From Piscinibacter sp047602365 (GTDB lineage: Bacteria; Pseudomonadota; Gammaproteobacteria; Burkholderiales; Burkholderiaceae_C): a DNA stretch of 64,000 nucleotides. The stretch's first letter is position 1; the number at the start of each line of letters is the position of its first letter. Shown here piece after piece: positions 20,042-29,026 of this stretch. The stretch covers positions 1,922,001-1,986,000 of the forward strand of contig JASGHM010000002.1 of the NCBI GenBank assembly GCA_047602365.1, given 5' to 3'. Under the pieces are notes generated by a model that made no database searches, was not told the origin of the DNA, and saw only the letters and a list, made by a program, of their open reading frames with translations. Made by a program: the position numbers and the translations under genes.

Positions 20042-20905
20042 TTGCTGTTGCTGCTGCTCGTTGCCGGTGCCGGGCTGGCCTGCTGGTGGGCCCATCGCCG
20101 CGCCGCCCGGCGCGAGGCGGCACTGGCCCGCCAGGTCGCGCAGCTGGAGGCGCAGCTGGCCGAGCGGGAGGCGCAGCTGTCTCGCGTCGCGCAGCAGCGC
20201 CGGGAGCTGCTGGCCAACGTCTCGCACGATCTGCGCACGCCGCTGTCGTCGATGCAGGGCTACCTGGAACTGCTGCTGCTGCGCCACGGCAGCTTCGAGC
20301 CGGCCGAGGAGCGCAACTACCTGCAGACCGCGGCGCGCCAGGGCGAGAAGCTCGGCCGCCTGGTCAACGACCTGTTCGACCTGACCCGGCTCGAGGCCGG
20401 CGATCTGGCGTTGCAGCCGGAGGACTTCGCGCTCGGCGAGCTGGTGCAGGACGTAGTGCAGAAGTTCGCCCACGAGGCACGCCGGCGCGGCGTGCGCCTG
20501 GCCGCCTGCGACGCGCAGTCCGCACCCCATGTGCATGCCGACCTCGCGCTGGTCGCCCGGGTGCTCGAGAACCTGCTCGACAACGCGATCCGCCACACGC
20601 CGGCCGATGGCAGCGTGACGGTCGGCGCGCTGGCCGGCGGCTCCCGCGCCGCCCTGACGGTGAGCGACACCGGCGAGGGCATCGCCGCGGCCGATCTGCC
20701 CGGCGTGTTCGACCGCTACGACCGTGGATCACGGGTGCAGCGGGCCGGCGCCTCGCCGGGGCTCGGCCTGGCGATCGCCCGGCGCATCGTTCGGCTGCAT
20801 GGCGGCGAGCTGGCGATCCGCAGCACACCCGGCACCGGCACCTCGGTGTCCTTCGACCTGCCGACGGCGCGGCCTGCCGCGCGGCCCGCAGGCCTGGCCG
20901 CCTGA
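20042..20905 (+). CDS. Membrane-anchored sensor histidine kinase (start uncertain)
   Basis: Short N-terminal membrane segment (LLLLLLVAGAGLACWW), coiled coil to about residue 57, then HisKA with SHDLRTPLSSMQGYLELL (His62 from the chosen start), N-box LENLLDNAIRH, DTGEGIA and GLGLAIARRI. There is no periplasmic sensor domain. The only in-frame standard start is TTG at 20042. An ATG at 20032 is one base out of frame; without one extra G it would read ATG-AAC-TCT and give a normal signal-anchor start, so an indel is suspected. The kinase core closely resembles that of the giant sensor at 3.6-8.8 kb. Cognate partner: the regulator just upstream. Confidence 0.88.
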   Translation: MLLLLLVAGAGLACWWAHRRAARREAALARQVAQLEAQLAEREAQLSRVAQQRRELLANVSHDLRTPLSSMQGYLELLLLRHGSFEPAEERNYLQTAARQGEKLGRLVNDLFDLTRLEAGDLALQPEDFALGELVQDVVQKFAHEARRRGVRLAACDAQSAPHVHADLALVARVLENLLDNAIRHTPADGSVTVGALAGGSRAALTVSDTGEGIAAADLPGVFDRYDRGSRVQRAGASPGLGLAIARRIVRLHGGELAIRSTPGTGTSVSFDLPTARPAARPAGLAA

Positions 20906-20940
20906 CCCCGCACGCCGCGACTGCCACGGAAGGACCATCG

Positions 20941-21978
20941 ATGCTCAGCCAGCCCCTCGTCCTCGCTCCCCTGCTCGCGCTGCTGGCCGCGCTCGGCTGG
21001 CTGGCCGGCCAGGGCTGGCGACAGCGCCGCGCGCTGGAGGCGCGTGTAGTCCAGCTCGAGCAGGCGCTGGGCACGCAGCGCGCCGAGCTGGAGCGCAGCG
21101 AGGCGGTGCGCGCCGAGGCGGAGGCCGGGCTGCGCTCGGCCGAGCAGCGTTTCCTGCTGGCCGTGCGTGGCAGCCAGGACGGCCTGTGGGAATGGGAGCT
21201 GGCCACCGGCAAGGTGCAGCTGTCGCCGCGCTGGAAGGGCATGCTCGGCTACGAGACCCACGAGCTGCCCGACAGCCTGCCGGCCTGGCGCGACTGCATG
21301 CACCCGGACGACCGCGCCGGCTTCGAGGCCGCGCTGCAGCGCCACCTCGACGGTGCCACGGCCTGCGTCGACGAATCGCTGCGCCTGCGCCACCGCGACG
21401 GCAGCATGCGCCATGTGCTGACACGCGCCGTGGCGATCCGCCGCGAGTCGGGCGAGCCCTACCGCGTCGTCGGGCTGGACACCGATGTGACGGCGCTGCG
21501 TCGTGTGCAGGCGGTGCTCGATGCGGTCGCCGACGGCACCGCGGCGACCAGCGGCACCGGCTTCTTCGACGCGCTGGCCCAGCATTTCGCGCGTGCGCTG
21601 GAGGTCGAGTGCGCCTTCATCACCGAATGCGCCGACGCGCCGCCGACGCGCGTGCGCACGCTCGGCTACTGGTCGGCGCGCCGCGGCGCGCGCGAGAGCT
21701 TCGAGTTCGAGCTCGCCGGCACGCCCTGCGAGGAGGTCGTGCAGCAGGGCCGCAGCTGCCTGCACCGCGAGGGCCTGGCGCGGATGTTCCCGCGCGAGGC
21801 CGGCTACGAGTCCTACCTCGGCATGCCGATCCACGGCAGCGACGGCCGCGTGCTCGGCCACCTGGCGATCTTCGACACCCGGCCGCGCGGCGACGACCTG
21901 CTGATGGAGCGTGTCTACCGCATCTTCCTGGCCCGCGCCGCCGCCGAGATCGAGCGCCGGCAAGCGCTGCGAGGCTGA
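20941..21978 (+). CDS. Membrane PAS-GAF sensor protein without output domain
   Basis: 345 residues. One N-terminal membrane helix (about 5-25) is followed by a coiled coil to about 70. A PAS domain with PAC comes next (FLLAVRGSQDGLWEWEL, the HPDDR segment and the RHRDGSMRHVLTRAVAI block), and then a GAF-like domain. The protein ends after ERRQALRG with no GGDEF, kinase, EAL or methyl-accepting region. It lies 35 bases after the histidine kinase and probably modulates that kinase or another partner. The PAS fold is clear; the ligand and the downstream target are not. Confidence 0.82.
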   Translation: MLSQPLVLAPLLALLAALGWLAGQGWRQRRALEARVVQLEQALGTQRAELERSEAVRAEAEAGLRSAEQRFLLAVRGSQDGLWEWELATGKVQLSPRWKGMLGYETHELPDSLPAWRDCMHPDDRAGFEAALQRHLDGATACVDESLRLRHRDGSMRHVLTRAVAIRRESGEPYRVVGLDTDVTALRRVQAVLDAVADGTAATSGTGFFDALAQHFARALEVECAFITECADAPPTRVRTLGYWSARRGARESFEFELAGTPCEEVVQQGRSCLHREGLARMFPREAGYESYLGMPIHGSDGRVLGHLAIFDTRPRGDDLLMERVYRIFLARAAAEIERRQALRG

Positions 21979-21982
21979 GCCC

Positions 21983-22859
21983 TCAGCCGCGGAAGGCCAG
22001 CGCCAGGCCGATCGGCAGGAACAGCAGCGCCATCAGGTGGCCGACCAGCACCATCGCGGCGATCGTCGGGTGCGCGGCGATAGCGGTCGGCGAGCAGGAA
22101 GTTGAACACCGCCGGCGGCAGCGCCGCGAACACGAACAGCGTGCCGCGCTGCAGCGGCTCGAGCGGCAGCAGCGCCAGAACCGCCCCGGCCACTGCCAGC
22201 CGGGCCAGCGGCGCGGCGATGCCGCCGAGGCTGCCGATGCGCCAGGCGTGCCAGGGCGTGGCGACCAGGCGTGCGCCCATGGCCAGCAGCATGAAGGGCA
22301 CCAGGATGTCGCCGACCCAGCGCAGCGCAGTGGCCAGCCAGGCCGGCGTGGCCCAGGCGAACGTGGAGGCGGCCAGGCCGAGCAGCGTGGCGCCGAGCAG
22401 CGGGCTGCGCAGCAGCCCGGCGAGATCGGCGCGCCCGCTCATCAGCTGCGCGCCGAGCGTGAAGTGCAGGACGTTGGACAGCACCAGCAGCAGCAGCGCC
22501 GGTGCCAGCCCGTCGGGCCCGAAGGCGAGCAACGACACCGGCAGCCCGACCGGCCCGACGTTGCCGAACATGACGGTCGGCGCGAGCGCGCGCGGGTCGG
22601 TGCCGAGCCGGCGCGCCAGCGGCCAGGCGAGCAGCCCGCTGCCGACGATGACCCCCAGCGCAGCGGCGAGGAAAGGCAGCTGGCTGCCGGCGTCGAAACG
22701 GCGCGTCGACAGCGAGACGAACACCAGCGCCGGCAGGCAGACGTCGACGGCGAGCCGGTTGGCGCCGCCGAGGTCCGGCCTGGCACGGCGTGCGTACAGG
22801 TAGCCGAGCAGCACCACCGCCAGCAGCGGCGCCATGGTGGCGGCGATGCGCGCGAACAT
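21983..22859 (-). pseudogene. AEC-family (auxin efflux carrier-like) transporter, frameshift near C-terminus
   Basis: The first roughly 258 residues form a regular AEC permease with paired groups of membrane helices, FGNVGPVGLPVSLLAFG in the middle and AALPPAVFNFLLADRY near the end. At about 22080-22085 the frame breaks. The missing last helix is readable in the +1 frame as AAHPTIAAMVLVGHLMALL followed by FLPIGLALAFRG and a stop at 21983. A single extra base (coding strand CGCTATCGCC, expected CGCTAYGCC) accounts for it. AEC proteins export or import small organic acids and related metabolites. The substrate cannot be predicted. The stop faces the PAS-GAF stop five bases away. Confidence 0.85.
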
Positions 22860-22893
22860 GGTTCGTTCCTCCGCCCGCCGCCGCGCGGCCGGC

Positions 22894-23181
22894 TCAACCG
22901 CCTGCGTAGTGCAGCAGGCGGATGAACTCCTGCATCTGCGCTTCGGTCAGCATGCCGCCGCGCGCGGCCATCGCCTTGGTCTTCATGTCGTAGGCCTTCT
23001 CCATCGCGGCCAGGAACTCCTTCTTCGAGACCATGCCGTCCTTGTCCTTGTCGAGGTTCTTCATCTTGAAGAACAGCATGAAGTCGTCCTGCGTGCCTTC
23101 CTGCGCGTGGGCGGGAAAGGCAGTGGCGCCGAGACCGGCGGCAGCGACCACGAGGGCCGCGCTGAGCTTGTTCCTGAACAT
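22894..23181 (-). CDS. Small secreted EF-hand protein
   Basis: 95 residues. A Sec signal peptide ends around AFPAHAQ. The mature protein has one good EF-hand loop, DKDKDGMVSKKEF, with ligands at positions 1, 3, 5, 7, 9 and 12, followed by helix LAAMEKAYDMKTKAM. It is therefore a candidate periplasmic calcium-binding protein. It is clearly related to the protein at 29454-29741, with the core DKDGMVSK-EFLA shared. I chose the second ATG because GGAG lies six bases before it; the first is six bases upstream. Confidence 0.82.
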   Translation of the reverse strand: MFRNKLSAALVVAAAGLGATAFPAHAQEGTQDDFMLFFKMKNLDKDKDGMVSKKEFLAAMEKAYDMKTKAMAARGGMLTEAQMQEFIRLLHYAGG

Positions 23182-23276
23182 GTGCATCTCCTGGGGTGGT
23201 GGGTGCGGCCCGCATTCGACAGGCCTGCCCATGCGTCGATGCGGCCGGCCACGCATTACGCCCCGTTCAGTGCCGT

Positions 23277-24452
23277 TCAGTCGGTCGGCGGGTACAGCGG
23301 CGTCAACGCCTTCTCGCGCCGCCAGGCACGCAGGAAGTCGGCGATCGACATGCTGCGGTGGCCACGCGCACGATTCGCCGCGCCGATCTCGAACAGCCAG
23401 CGGTACTGGCGCATCAGGTCGCGCCAGGCCACCCACAGCGGCGTGCGCCGGTCCCAGATGTGCGTGCTCTCGGCGCCGGCGCCATTGACCTCGACGATGG
23501 TGAAGTCGCCGCCGGCGCGCACCTGCGCGAAGTCGGCGAAGCGCACGTCGAAGCGGCCGAACCAGAACTCGGGCAGCGCACGCGCGATGGCGTCGAAGCG
23601 CGCCTCCATCGCCGGCGTCACCAGGTGGCTGCCGTCGCGGAAGATCGCGCCGCGGCTGTGGCTGCCGGCGAAGGCCAGGCGCACCGCTTCGCCGGCACGC
23701 GGCACGCTGTCCAGCCGCTGCGCATGGCGGTGCAGGTACAGGTGTGGCAGGCGGCCGGCGCGCGGGTCGGCGAGGATCAGCTCGCGCAGGCTGCGCTGGC
23801 CGTCGCCGACCACGTGCGGGAAGTACTTCAGCGTGATCGAGACGATGCGGCCGCGTTCCTGGCCGGGCTGGCGCACGTAGAACACGCCGGCCTCGCCCTC
23901 GAAGTCGACGAAGCGCTGCAGGATCAGCCGCGCGCCGCGCGGGAAGGCGTCGAGGTAGCCACGCAGCTGCGCGACCGTGCGGATCAGCTTGACGCCGACG
24001 CCGCGGCAGCCGAGGTCGGGCTTGGCCACCACCGGCAGCGACAGCCCGGCGCACCGCAGCCGTTGCAGCGCCTCTTCGACCTCGTCGTCCACCGTGCTGC
24101 CCTGCACCGCCTGCTCGGTCATTGCCGGCCGGTCGACGGCGATGAAATCGGCCACCACCTCCGCTGCGTGATGACGGGCCATCGCGAGAATCTGCGACTT
24201 CGACTCGCCGACAAGACCACCGGCGGGGAACGACGGATTGGCCACGGTGGGCAGCAGCACGCCGCGGTGGCGGACCATCAGCCAGGCCGCGTACAACGCG
24301 ACCGGGGGATAGAAGGCCCACATCGGCCAGAACTCGAAGAAGCTCAGCGGCGCCCCGCCCTGCTCCAGCGGCGGCATGCCCTGGTGGGGCTGTCTCGTCG
24401 CCACGACGTCCGCACCCGGCGCGCGGCCGGGCAACACGGTCAAGGTGTTCAT
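23277..24452 (-). CDS. ATP-grasp domain protein, D-Ala-D-Ala ligase-like
   Basis: 391 residues. The ATP-grasp core runs from about 130 to 360, with VVAKPDLGCRGVGVKLI (nucleotide-binding Lys and glycine-rich loop), RLILQRFVDFEGEAGVFY and FTIVEVNGAGAESTHIWD near the metal-binding Glu/Asn. An N-terminal 80-residue part has a hydrophobic stretch (FEFWPMWAFYPPVALYAAW). Such proteins ligate a carboxylate to an amine or alcohol using ATP; the substrate is unknown. The ATG overlaps the stop of the DedA gene (ATGA), so the two are translationally coupled, with a good AGGAGA ribosome site. Confidence 0.82.
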   Translation of the reverse strand: MNTLTVLPGRAPGADVVATRQPHQGMPPLEQGGAPLSFFEFWPMWAFYPPVALYAAWLMVRHRGVLLPTVANPSFPAGGLVGESKSQILAMARHHAAEVVADFIAVDRPAMTEQAVQGSTVDDEVEEALQRLRCAGLSLPVVAKPDLGCRGVGVKLIRTVAQLRGYLDAFPRGARLILQRFVDFEGEAGVFYVRQPGQERGRIVSITLKYFPHVVGDGQRSLRELILADPRAGRLPHLYLHRHAQRLDSVPRAGEAVRLAFAGSHSRGAIFRDGSHLVTPAMEARFDAIARALPEFWFGRFDVRFADFAQVRAGGDFTIVEVNGAGAESTHIWDRRTPLWVAWRDLMRQYRWLFEIGAANRARGHRSMSIADFLRAWRREKALTPLYPPTD

Positions 24453-25054
24453 GTCGTTCTCCTGGTGAATCGGGAGCGGCAACGCCGCCACAGCGGGATG
24501 GCCAGCGCCAGCACGACGATCGGCAGCGCGACGGCCAGCGGCGCGCTGAGCCCCCAGGCCTGCATCAGCCAGCGGCCGATCGAGACGCTGGCGGCATACA
24601 GGCCGGCGGTCCACAGCAGCACCGCCAGCAGCACCCAGGCGGTGAAGGCCGGGGCGGGCACACGCAGGTAGCCGCAGGCGGTGTAGGTGAGCAGGCGCAG
24701 GCCGGGAATCACACGGGCCAGCAGCACCGCGCTGGGCAGACGCCGCACCAGCTCGCCGCGGGCCCAGTCGTGGCGCGCCGGCGCGAAGCGCTGCCGCAGC
24801 CAGGGCCAGCGCCGCGCCCCGGCGCCGAGCGCGTACAGGCCAAGGTCGCCGGCGGCGATGCCTGCGGCCACGGCCGCGAACGACAGCGGCCAGGCGATCA
24901 GCCCCTGCGCGGCGACGGCAACGCCGGCGGCGATCGCCAGGTCTTCGAGCAGCAGCGTGGTCAGTGCCAGCACGAGGCAGACCACCCAGGGCTCGGCCAT
25001 CCCGTTCAGCGCGGCCGCGAAGGCTGCCGACAGCGTGTCGAGGCCGCTCAGCAT
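24449..25054 (-). CDS. DedA/SNARE-associated family membrane protein
   Basis: 201 residues with about five membrane segments. The DedA signature includes EDLAIAAGVAVAAQGLI, GDLGLYALGAGARRWP and RVIPGLRLLTYTACGYLRVP. DedA proteins act in the inner membrane in lipid-carrier flipping and envelope maintenance. It is the middle gene of a coupled run (TPR protein, alpha/beta hydrolase, DedA, ATP-grasp), overlapping its upstream neighbour by seven bases and its downstream neighbour by four. The context suggests a lipid or envelope-modification pathway, but the reaction is not known. Confidence 0.85.
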   Translation of the reverse strand: MLSGLDTLSAAFAAALNGMAEPWVVCLVLALTTLLLEDLAIAAGVAVAAQGLIAWPLSFAAVAAGIAAGDLGLYALGAGARRWPWLRQRFAPARHDWARGELVRRLPSAVLLARVIPGLRLLTYTACGYLRVPAPAFTAWVLLAVLLWTAGLYAASVSIGRWLMQAWGLSAPLAVALPIVVLALAIPLWRRCRSRFTRRTT

Positions 25055-25869
25055 GGCACGGCCCCGGCCCAGCCGATGGCGGCCCGCACCTCGGCCTCGG
25101 CGTTCCAGGGCAGGAAGTGGTTGCGCCCCGGCAGCAAGCGGGTCTGCACGCAGCGCGCCCCGCGCAGCCGGGCCTGCAGGTAGGGCACGTTGGCCACCGG
25201 CACCAGGTCGTCGGCGCTGCCGTGCACGATCAGCACCGGCGCAAGAACGCGTGGCAGCAGCGCCTCCAGTTCGACCAGCTGCGGACGCAGGGCCATCAGC
25301 TCGGCGTTCGAGTTGCGGATCGCGCGCGGCAGCAGCGAGCGCACCGGCGCCCACGCGCCCAGCCACTGCAGCGGATGGATGCGCTCCAGCGCCGGGTCCA
25401 GCGAGGCCGCCAGCAGCACGACCGCCGCGACGCGATCGGGATGCTCGGCCGCGACCCGCGCGACGATCGGCCCGCCCAGCGAGTGGCCGACCAGCACCGC
25501 AGGGCGGCCGTCGTCCGGCAGCAGCGCGGCGACCGCGGCCGCCTGGTCGGCCAGTTGCACCAGCGCTCCCTCGGGCCCGCTGCGGCCGAAGCCGGGGCGG
25601 TCCAGCGCGACGATCTCGACGCCGGGCGGCGGATCGAGCAGGTAGTCGGCCCAGCCTTCGGCCGAACCCGGCGTGCCGTGGACCAGCAGCACACGCGGCC
25701 CGCGCGGGTCGCCGGCCACCAGCGTGCCGAGCGTGCGGCCGAGCGAGTCCGGCACCGCCACGCTGCCGCGCAGCGGCGCGGTGTCGACGCTCGCCCGCCG
25801 CGGCCCGTGCGTCATGCAGCCGAGGGTGGTCAGCAGCACGGCCAGCGCGCTCCAGGTGCGTGCGCTCAT
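25048..25869 (-). CDS. Alpha/beta hydrolase, exported or lipoprotein-like
   Basis: 273 residues. The N-terminus has a short hydrophobic leader (ALAVLLTTLGC) with a Cys in a lipobox-like position, so it may be a lipoprotein. The fold markers are VLLVHGTPGSAEGW (oxyanion hole), the nucleophile elbow VGHSLGGP, Asp in HGSADDLVPV and His in GRNHFLPW. All catalytic triad residues are present. The substrate is unknown. Its ATG overlaps the stop of the TPR protein (ATGA) and its stop overlaps the start of the DedA gene. Confidence 0.87.
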   Translation of the reverse strand: MSARTWSALAVLLTTLGCMTHGPRRASVDTAPLRGSVAVPDSLGRTLGTLVAGDPRGPRVLLVHGTPGSAEGWADYLLDPPPGVEIVALDRPGFGRSGPEGALVQLADQAAAVAALLPDDGRPAVLVGHSLGGPIVARVAAEHPDRVAAVVLLAASLDPALERIHPLQWLGAWAPVRSLLPRAIRNSNAELMALRPQLVELEALLPRVLAPVLIVHGSADDLVPVANVPYLQARLRGARCVQTRLLPGRNHFLPWNAEAEVRAAIGWAGAVPC

Positions 25870-27059
25870 CCGCTGCCGCGCATCTGCGCGAACCAGCCCT
25901 GCTGCGCGGTGCTGCCGCCGAGCAGGTGCATGCGTGTGGCCAGCGGCTGCAGTTCCTGCGCGGCCTCGCGCAGCCGCCGCCGCGCGTGCGCGACCACGCC
26001 GCGCGCCGCCGGCAGCGCCAGCTCGCGCCAGGCCGGCGCGCTCGATCGTTGCGCCTGCGTCGCGATGCCGCCGAGCAGCTCGGCCACCGCCTCGTCGTCG
26101 CCGGCGCGCGCCAGCGCGTAGGCGAAGTGCAGGTCGAGGAAGGCACTCTGGCGGTCGTGGATGCGCGGGCGCACGTGCTGCGCCAGGTCGTCCCAGCGTG
26201 CGCCGGTGTCGACGCCGCGCTGCTCGATGCGCGCCAGCAGCGAGACCGCGTTGACCTGGTCCTGCACATACGACTTGCGCACGCCCCAGACGCGGCGGTC
26301 GTAGATCGACAGTGCGGCGTCGGCATCGCCGCGCGCCAGCTGCAGCAGCGCCACGTGCCACCAGTTGTGCGTCAGCATGAAGCTCGAGCAACGTTCCCAG
26401 CGTGGCGCGTGCGCCAGCATCCAGGCCAGGCCCTCGTCGAGCCGGCCACGGGCGTCGAACACATGGGCGACCGCGTGCTGCGCCCACGGATCGTCGGCGT
26501 TCATCGCGTCGGCGCGCTCGCCGGCGCGCAGGGCCGCTTCGAGCTCGCCGTTCTGCTCCAGCGCGAAGGCATGCAGGCCCCAGGCGTAGCTGAGGTCGCC
26601 GTTGTGACGCAGCAGCAGCGAACTCATCGCCAGCATGCCGGCGCGCTCGCCAAGGCCGAGCTGGTGGATCTGCGCCAGCTTGGCATTGAGCAGGTCGCGC
26701 GGCCAATGCCCGGCGATCTCGACGTGACGGGCCAGCGCGTCCTGCGGGCGGCCATCGGCCCAGGCCTGCAGCGCGTCGAGCAGCAGCCGCTCGCGTTGAT
26801 TCGCCGCGCGTGCCGCCGCCGCATGGGCGCGTTGCAGCCAGGGCCGCGCGCGTTGCACCCCCTCGCGGGTCTGCAGGAACAGGTACAGCGCTGCGGCGCA
26901 GGCCTGGGCCAGCACGGCGTCGGGGTCGCGCTCGGCGGCCTCGAGGATCAGCGCCGCCTGCTGACCATGGCTGAGCAGCTCGTCGACGAAGCGCTCGATC
27001 GCCTCGACCACCTCGCGCTGCTGCGTGCTGACCGGCAGGCCGGCGCGATCGTGCAGCAT
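25866..27059 (-). CDS. TTC38-like tetratricopeptide repeat protein
   Basis: 397 residues, helical throughout and without a signal peptide. Segments such as HNWWHVALLQLARGDADAA, FDARGRLDEGLAWML and HAFALEQNGELEAALRAGE match the tetratricopeptide repeat protein 38 family, which is found in bacteria and animals and has no defined activity. It is the first gene of a four-gene coupled run ending with the ATP-grasp gene, so it may act as scaffold or partner for those enzymes. Confidence 0.8.
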   Translation of the reverse strand: MLHDRAGLPVSTQQREVVEAIERFVDELLSHGQQAALILEAAERDPDAVLAQACAAALYLFLQTREGVQRARPWLQRAHAAAARAANQRERLLLDALQAWADGRPQDALARHVEIAGHWPRDLLNAKLAQIHQLGLGERAGMLAMSSLLLRHNGDLSYAWGLHAFALEQNGELEAALRAGERADAMNADDPWAQHAVAHVFDARGRLDEGLAWMLAHAPRWERCSSFMLTHNWWHVALLQLARGDADAALSIYDRRVWGVRKSYVQDQVNAVSLLARIEQRGVDTGARWDDLAQHVRPRIHDRQSAFLDLHFAYALARAGDDEAVAELLGGIATQAQRSSAPAWRELALPAARGVVAHARRRLREAAQELQPLATRMHLLGGSTAQQGWFAQMRGSG

Positions 27060-27068
27060 GCAGGCCTC

Positions 27069-27560
27069 TCAGGCGGCAGCGGGGCCGCGCCGCTGCAGCA
27101 GCGCGCGCAGCGTGTCGCGGTGCATCGCCAGCAGGAGGGCCGATGCGACCCAGACGCCGCAGGCCAGCGCGAACAGCTCGCCGCCGTCCAGGCTGCCGTC
27201 GGTGTTGCGCACCTGCACGCCCAGCGGCGTGAACAGGTGGAAGAAGATCGCGCCGCTGATCACGCCGAGCGCCAGCAGCGCGCCACCGGCGTGCAGCAGC
27301 GGACGATGCAGCAGCAGCCCGGCCAGCAGCAGCGAGGAAGCGACCAGCTCGGCGCTGCCGACCACGTACTGGCTGAACGGGCCGCTCGGGGCGAACAGCC
27401 CCGGAAAGCCGAGGCCGGCACCCCAGGCGTCGAGCGTGCCGAAGATGTACTGCGTCTCGGGCGAGTTGCTGAACTTGAAGAACAGCGACTGCACGAAGAC
27501 GAAGGCGATGTACAGCGTCAGGGCCCAGGCGAGCCAGCGTGCGGAACGGGTGGTGCTCAT
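27069..27560 (-). CDS. DoxX-like integral membrane protein
   Basis: 163 residues with four predicted membrane segments (about 10-28, 62-85, 93-113 and 128-145). The pattern, including FKFSNSPETQYIFGTLDAW in the first periplasmic loop, resembles DoxX-like or DUF-type small membrane proteins. No active-site residues can be named. It starts ten bases after the YHS-domain gene stop and is probably co-transcribed with it. Function unknown. Confidence 0.72.
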   Translation of the reverse strand: MSTTRSARWLAWALTLYIAFVFVQSLFFKFSNSPETQYIFGTLDAWGAGLGFPGLFAPSGPFSQYVVGSAELVASSLLLAGLLLHRPLLHAGGALLALGVISGAIFFHLFTPLGVQVRNTDGSLDGGELFALACGVWVASALLLAMHRDTLRALLQRRGPAAA

Positions 27561-27570
27561 GGCGCGCCCC

Positions 27571-28032
27571 TCACTTGCCCAGCACGGCCGGCCAGTTCTG
27601 CCGGCCCCGCGCGATGAAGCCGGGGATGTCCTGCTCCCACTTGCGCTGCACGTCGGCGTCGTAGTTCAGGTAGAGCTTGTCGTCGACGATCTTCCAGAAC
27701 TGCGGGTCGCCCGAGGCGGTGTAGCCCTGCGACACCGCCCAGGCGCAGTAGCCGCCGAACTGCGGCGCGTAGCGCTCGGGCATCGCGACGAAACGGTCGC
27801 GGTTCTCGGCGCTGACGAAGCGCCACTCGGCGCCCTGCCAGCTGTGCACGAAACGCTTGTCGCCCTTCACCGGCTTGTGCTCGGTGAAGTAGGCGACGCT
27901 GTCGTAGCCGCCGACGGCGGTGTTGCTGAAGGTGCCGGTGTAGACCGGTGCGTCCTTGGCCGTCGCGGGCGCGGCCTGCAGGCCGAGCGCCGCGACGACG
28001 GCGGCGAGCAGGGAGGGAGCAGCGCGGGACAT
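27571..28032 (-). CDS. Secreted YHS-domain protein
   Basis: 153 residues. A signal peptide ends near AAPATAKD. The mature part has the YHS-like pattern VGGYDSVAYFTEHKPVKGD, then WRFVSAENRDRFVAMPERY and FGGYCAWAVSQGY. These are typical of exported YHS proteins of Proteobacteria, which are thought to bind metals or hemes, without biochemical proof. The gene is divergent from the acyltransferase gene, with a 133-base gap holding a TTACAG-N9-CTGTAA inverted repeat at 28087-28107. Confidence 0.87.
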   Translation of the reverse strand: MSRAAPSLLAAVVAALGLQAAPATAKDAPVYTGTFSNTAVGGYDSVAYFTEHKPVKGDKRFVHSWQGAEWRFVSAENRDRFVAMPERYAPQFGGYCAWAVSQGYTASGDPQFWKIVDDKLYLNYDADVQRKWEQDIPGFIARGRQNWPAVLGK

Positions 28033-28165
28033 GTCGAACCTCTTGCGGTGGGGTGTTGAGGCTCTGTCGCGGCCGTGCGGCCGACATTACAGAGACGCCG
28101 GCTGTAAGCCCCGGGCCTGCAGCGCGACCACCGGGAGGCGGCCGCGCCGGCCGCAGGAGGATCCG

Positions 28166-28951
28166 ATGGATGCCACCGCTTCGCTCGCCGCCCCGGCGCC
28201 CGCGACCACACCAACCTCCGAGCGCCACTACCGCCTGCGGCTGGCCAGCGACGCAGCCGACCTGCGCGCCGCCCAGGCCTTGCGCTTCAAGGTCTTCAAC
28301 CTCGAGTTGCGCGAAGGGCTGAGCGCGTCCTGGGCCACCGGGCTGGACGCCGACGACTTCGATGCCTGCTGCGACCACCTGCTCGTCGAACACGCGCCGA
28401 GCGGCGCCATCGTCGGCACCTACCGCCTGCAGACCGGTACGAGCGCCGCCCGGCAACTGGGCTACTACAGCGAACGCGAGTTCGACTTCGCACCGTTCGA
28501 ACCGCTGCGCGCCGAACTGGTCGAGCTCGGCCGCGCCTGCATCCATGCCGAGCACCGCAGCTTCGCGGTGCTCAACCTGCTGTGGAACGGCATCGCCGAC
28601 TACGCGCGGGCACGCCGGGCACGCTGGCTGATCGGCTGCAGCTCGCTGACCTCGCAGGACAGCGCCGCCGGTGCAGCCGCCTACGCACGCCTGGCGCCGC
28701 ATCTCTGCGCGCCGGCGCTGCGCACGCGGCCGCATGAGCACTTCGCCTGCCCGCTCGATGCACCCGCGCCGGTCGCACCGAAGATCCCGAAGCTGCTGGC
28801 CGCCTACCTGGCGCTCGGCGCCGAGATCTGCGGGCCGCCGGCGATCGACCGCGAGTTCAGGACGATCGACTTCCTGACGCTGGTCGACCTGAGCAGCCCG
28901 ATGCTGAGTGCGCTGCAGCGTCGTGGCCGCTTCCTCGGCTCGTCGCGCTGA
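28166..28951 (+). CDS. OlsB-like GNAT acyltransferase (ornithine-lipid type)
   Basis: 261 residues. The family signature is clear: ALRFKVFNLELREG, CDHLLVEHAPSGAIVGTYRL, YYSEREFDF and LVELGRACIHAEHR, then the LNLLWNGIADYARARRARWLIGC block (broken here for length). It matches the OlsB / autoinducer-synthase-like acyltransferases that form 3-hydroxyacyl-ornithine in ornithine lipid synthesis. No olsA gene is adjacent. CAGGAGG lies a few bases before the ATG. A strong hairpin follows the stop. Alternative: N-acyl amino acid synthase of the same superfamily. Confidence 0.8.
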   Translation: MDATASLAAPAPATTPTSERHYRLRLASDAADLRAAQALRFKVFNLELREGLSASWATGLDADDFDACCDHLLVEHAPSGAIVGTYRLQTGTSAARQLGYYSEREFDFAPFEPLRAELVELGRACIHAEHRSFAVLNLLWNGIADYARARRARWLIGCSSLTSQDSAAGAAAYARLAPHLCAPALRTRPHEHFACPLDAPAPVAPKIPKLLAAYLALGAEICGPPAIDREFRTIDFLTLVDLSSPMLSALQRRGRFLGSSR

Positions 28952-28976
28952 AGCCGCGCACCCCATCAAAGGCGGA

Positions 28977-29007
28977 AGCCCGGCCCGCGCGTGACGCGGG
29001 CCGGGCT
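28977..29007. terminator. Bidirectional hairpin terminator
   Basis: A perfect 13-bp stem (AGCCCGGCCCGCG against its complement) with a 5-base loop lies between the convergent stops of the OlsB-like gene and the small secreted protein gene. There is no long T tract, but the position and stem strength fit a shared transcription terminator. Confidence 0.7.
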
Positions 29008-29026
29008 GCTCCGTGGTGGTGTGGCC

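Noticed and set aside
20032..21978. A single long protein starting at ATG 20032 and continuing into the PAS-GAF protein
   Set aside because: Its first 300 residues are Arg/Gly/Pro-rich noise; the histidine kinase motifs are in another frame, and the PAS-GAF protein has its own start at 20941.
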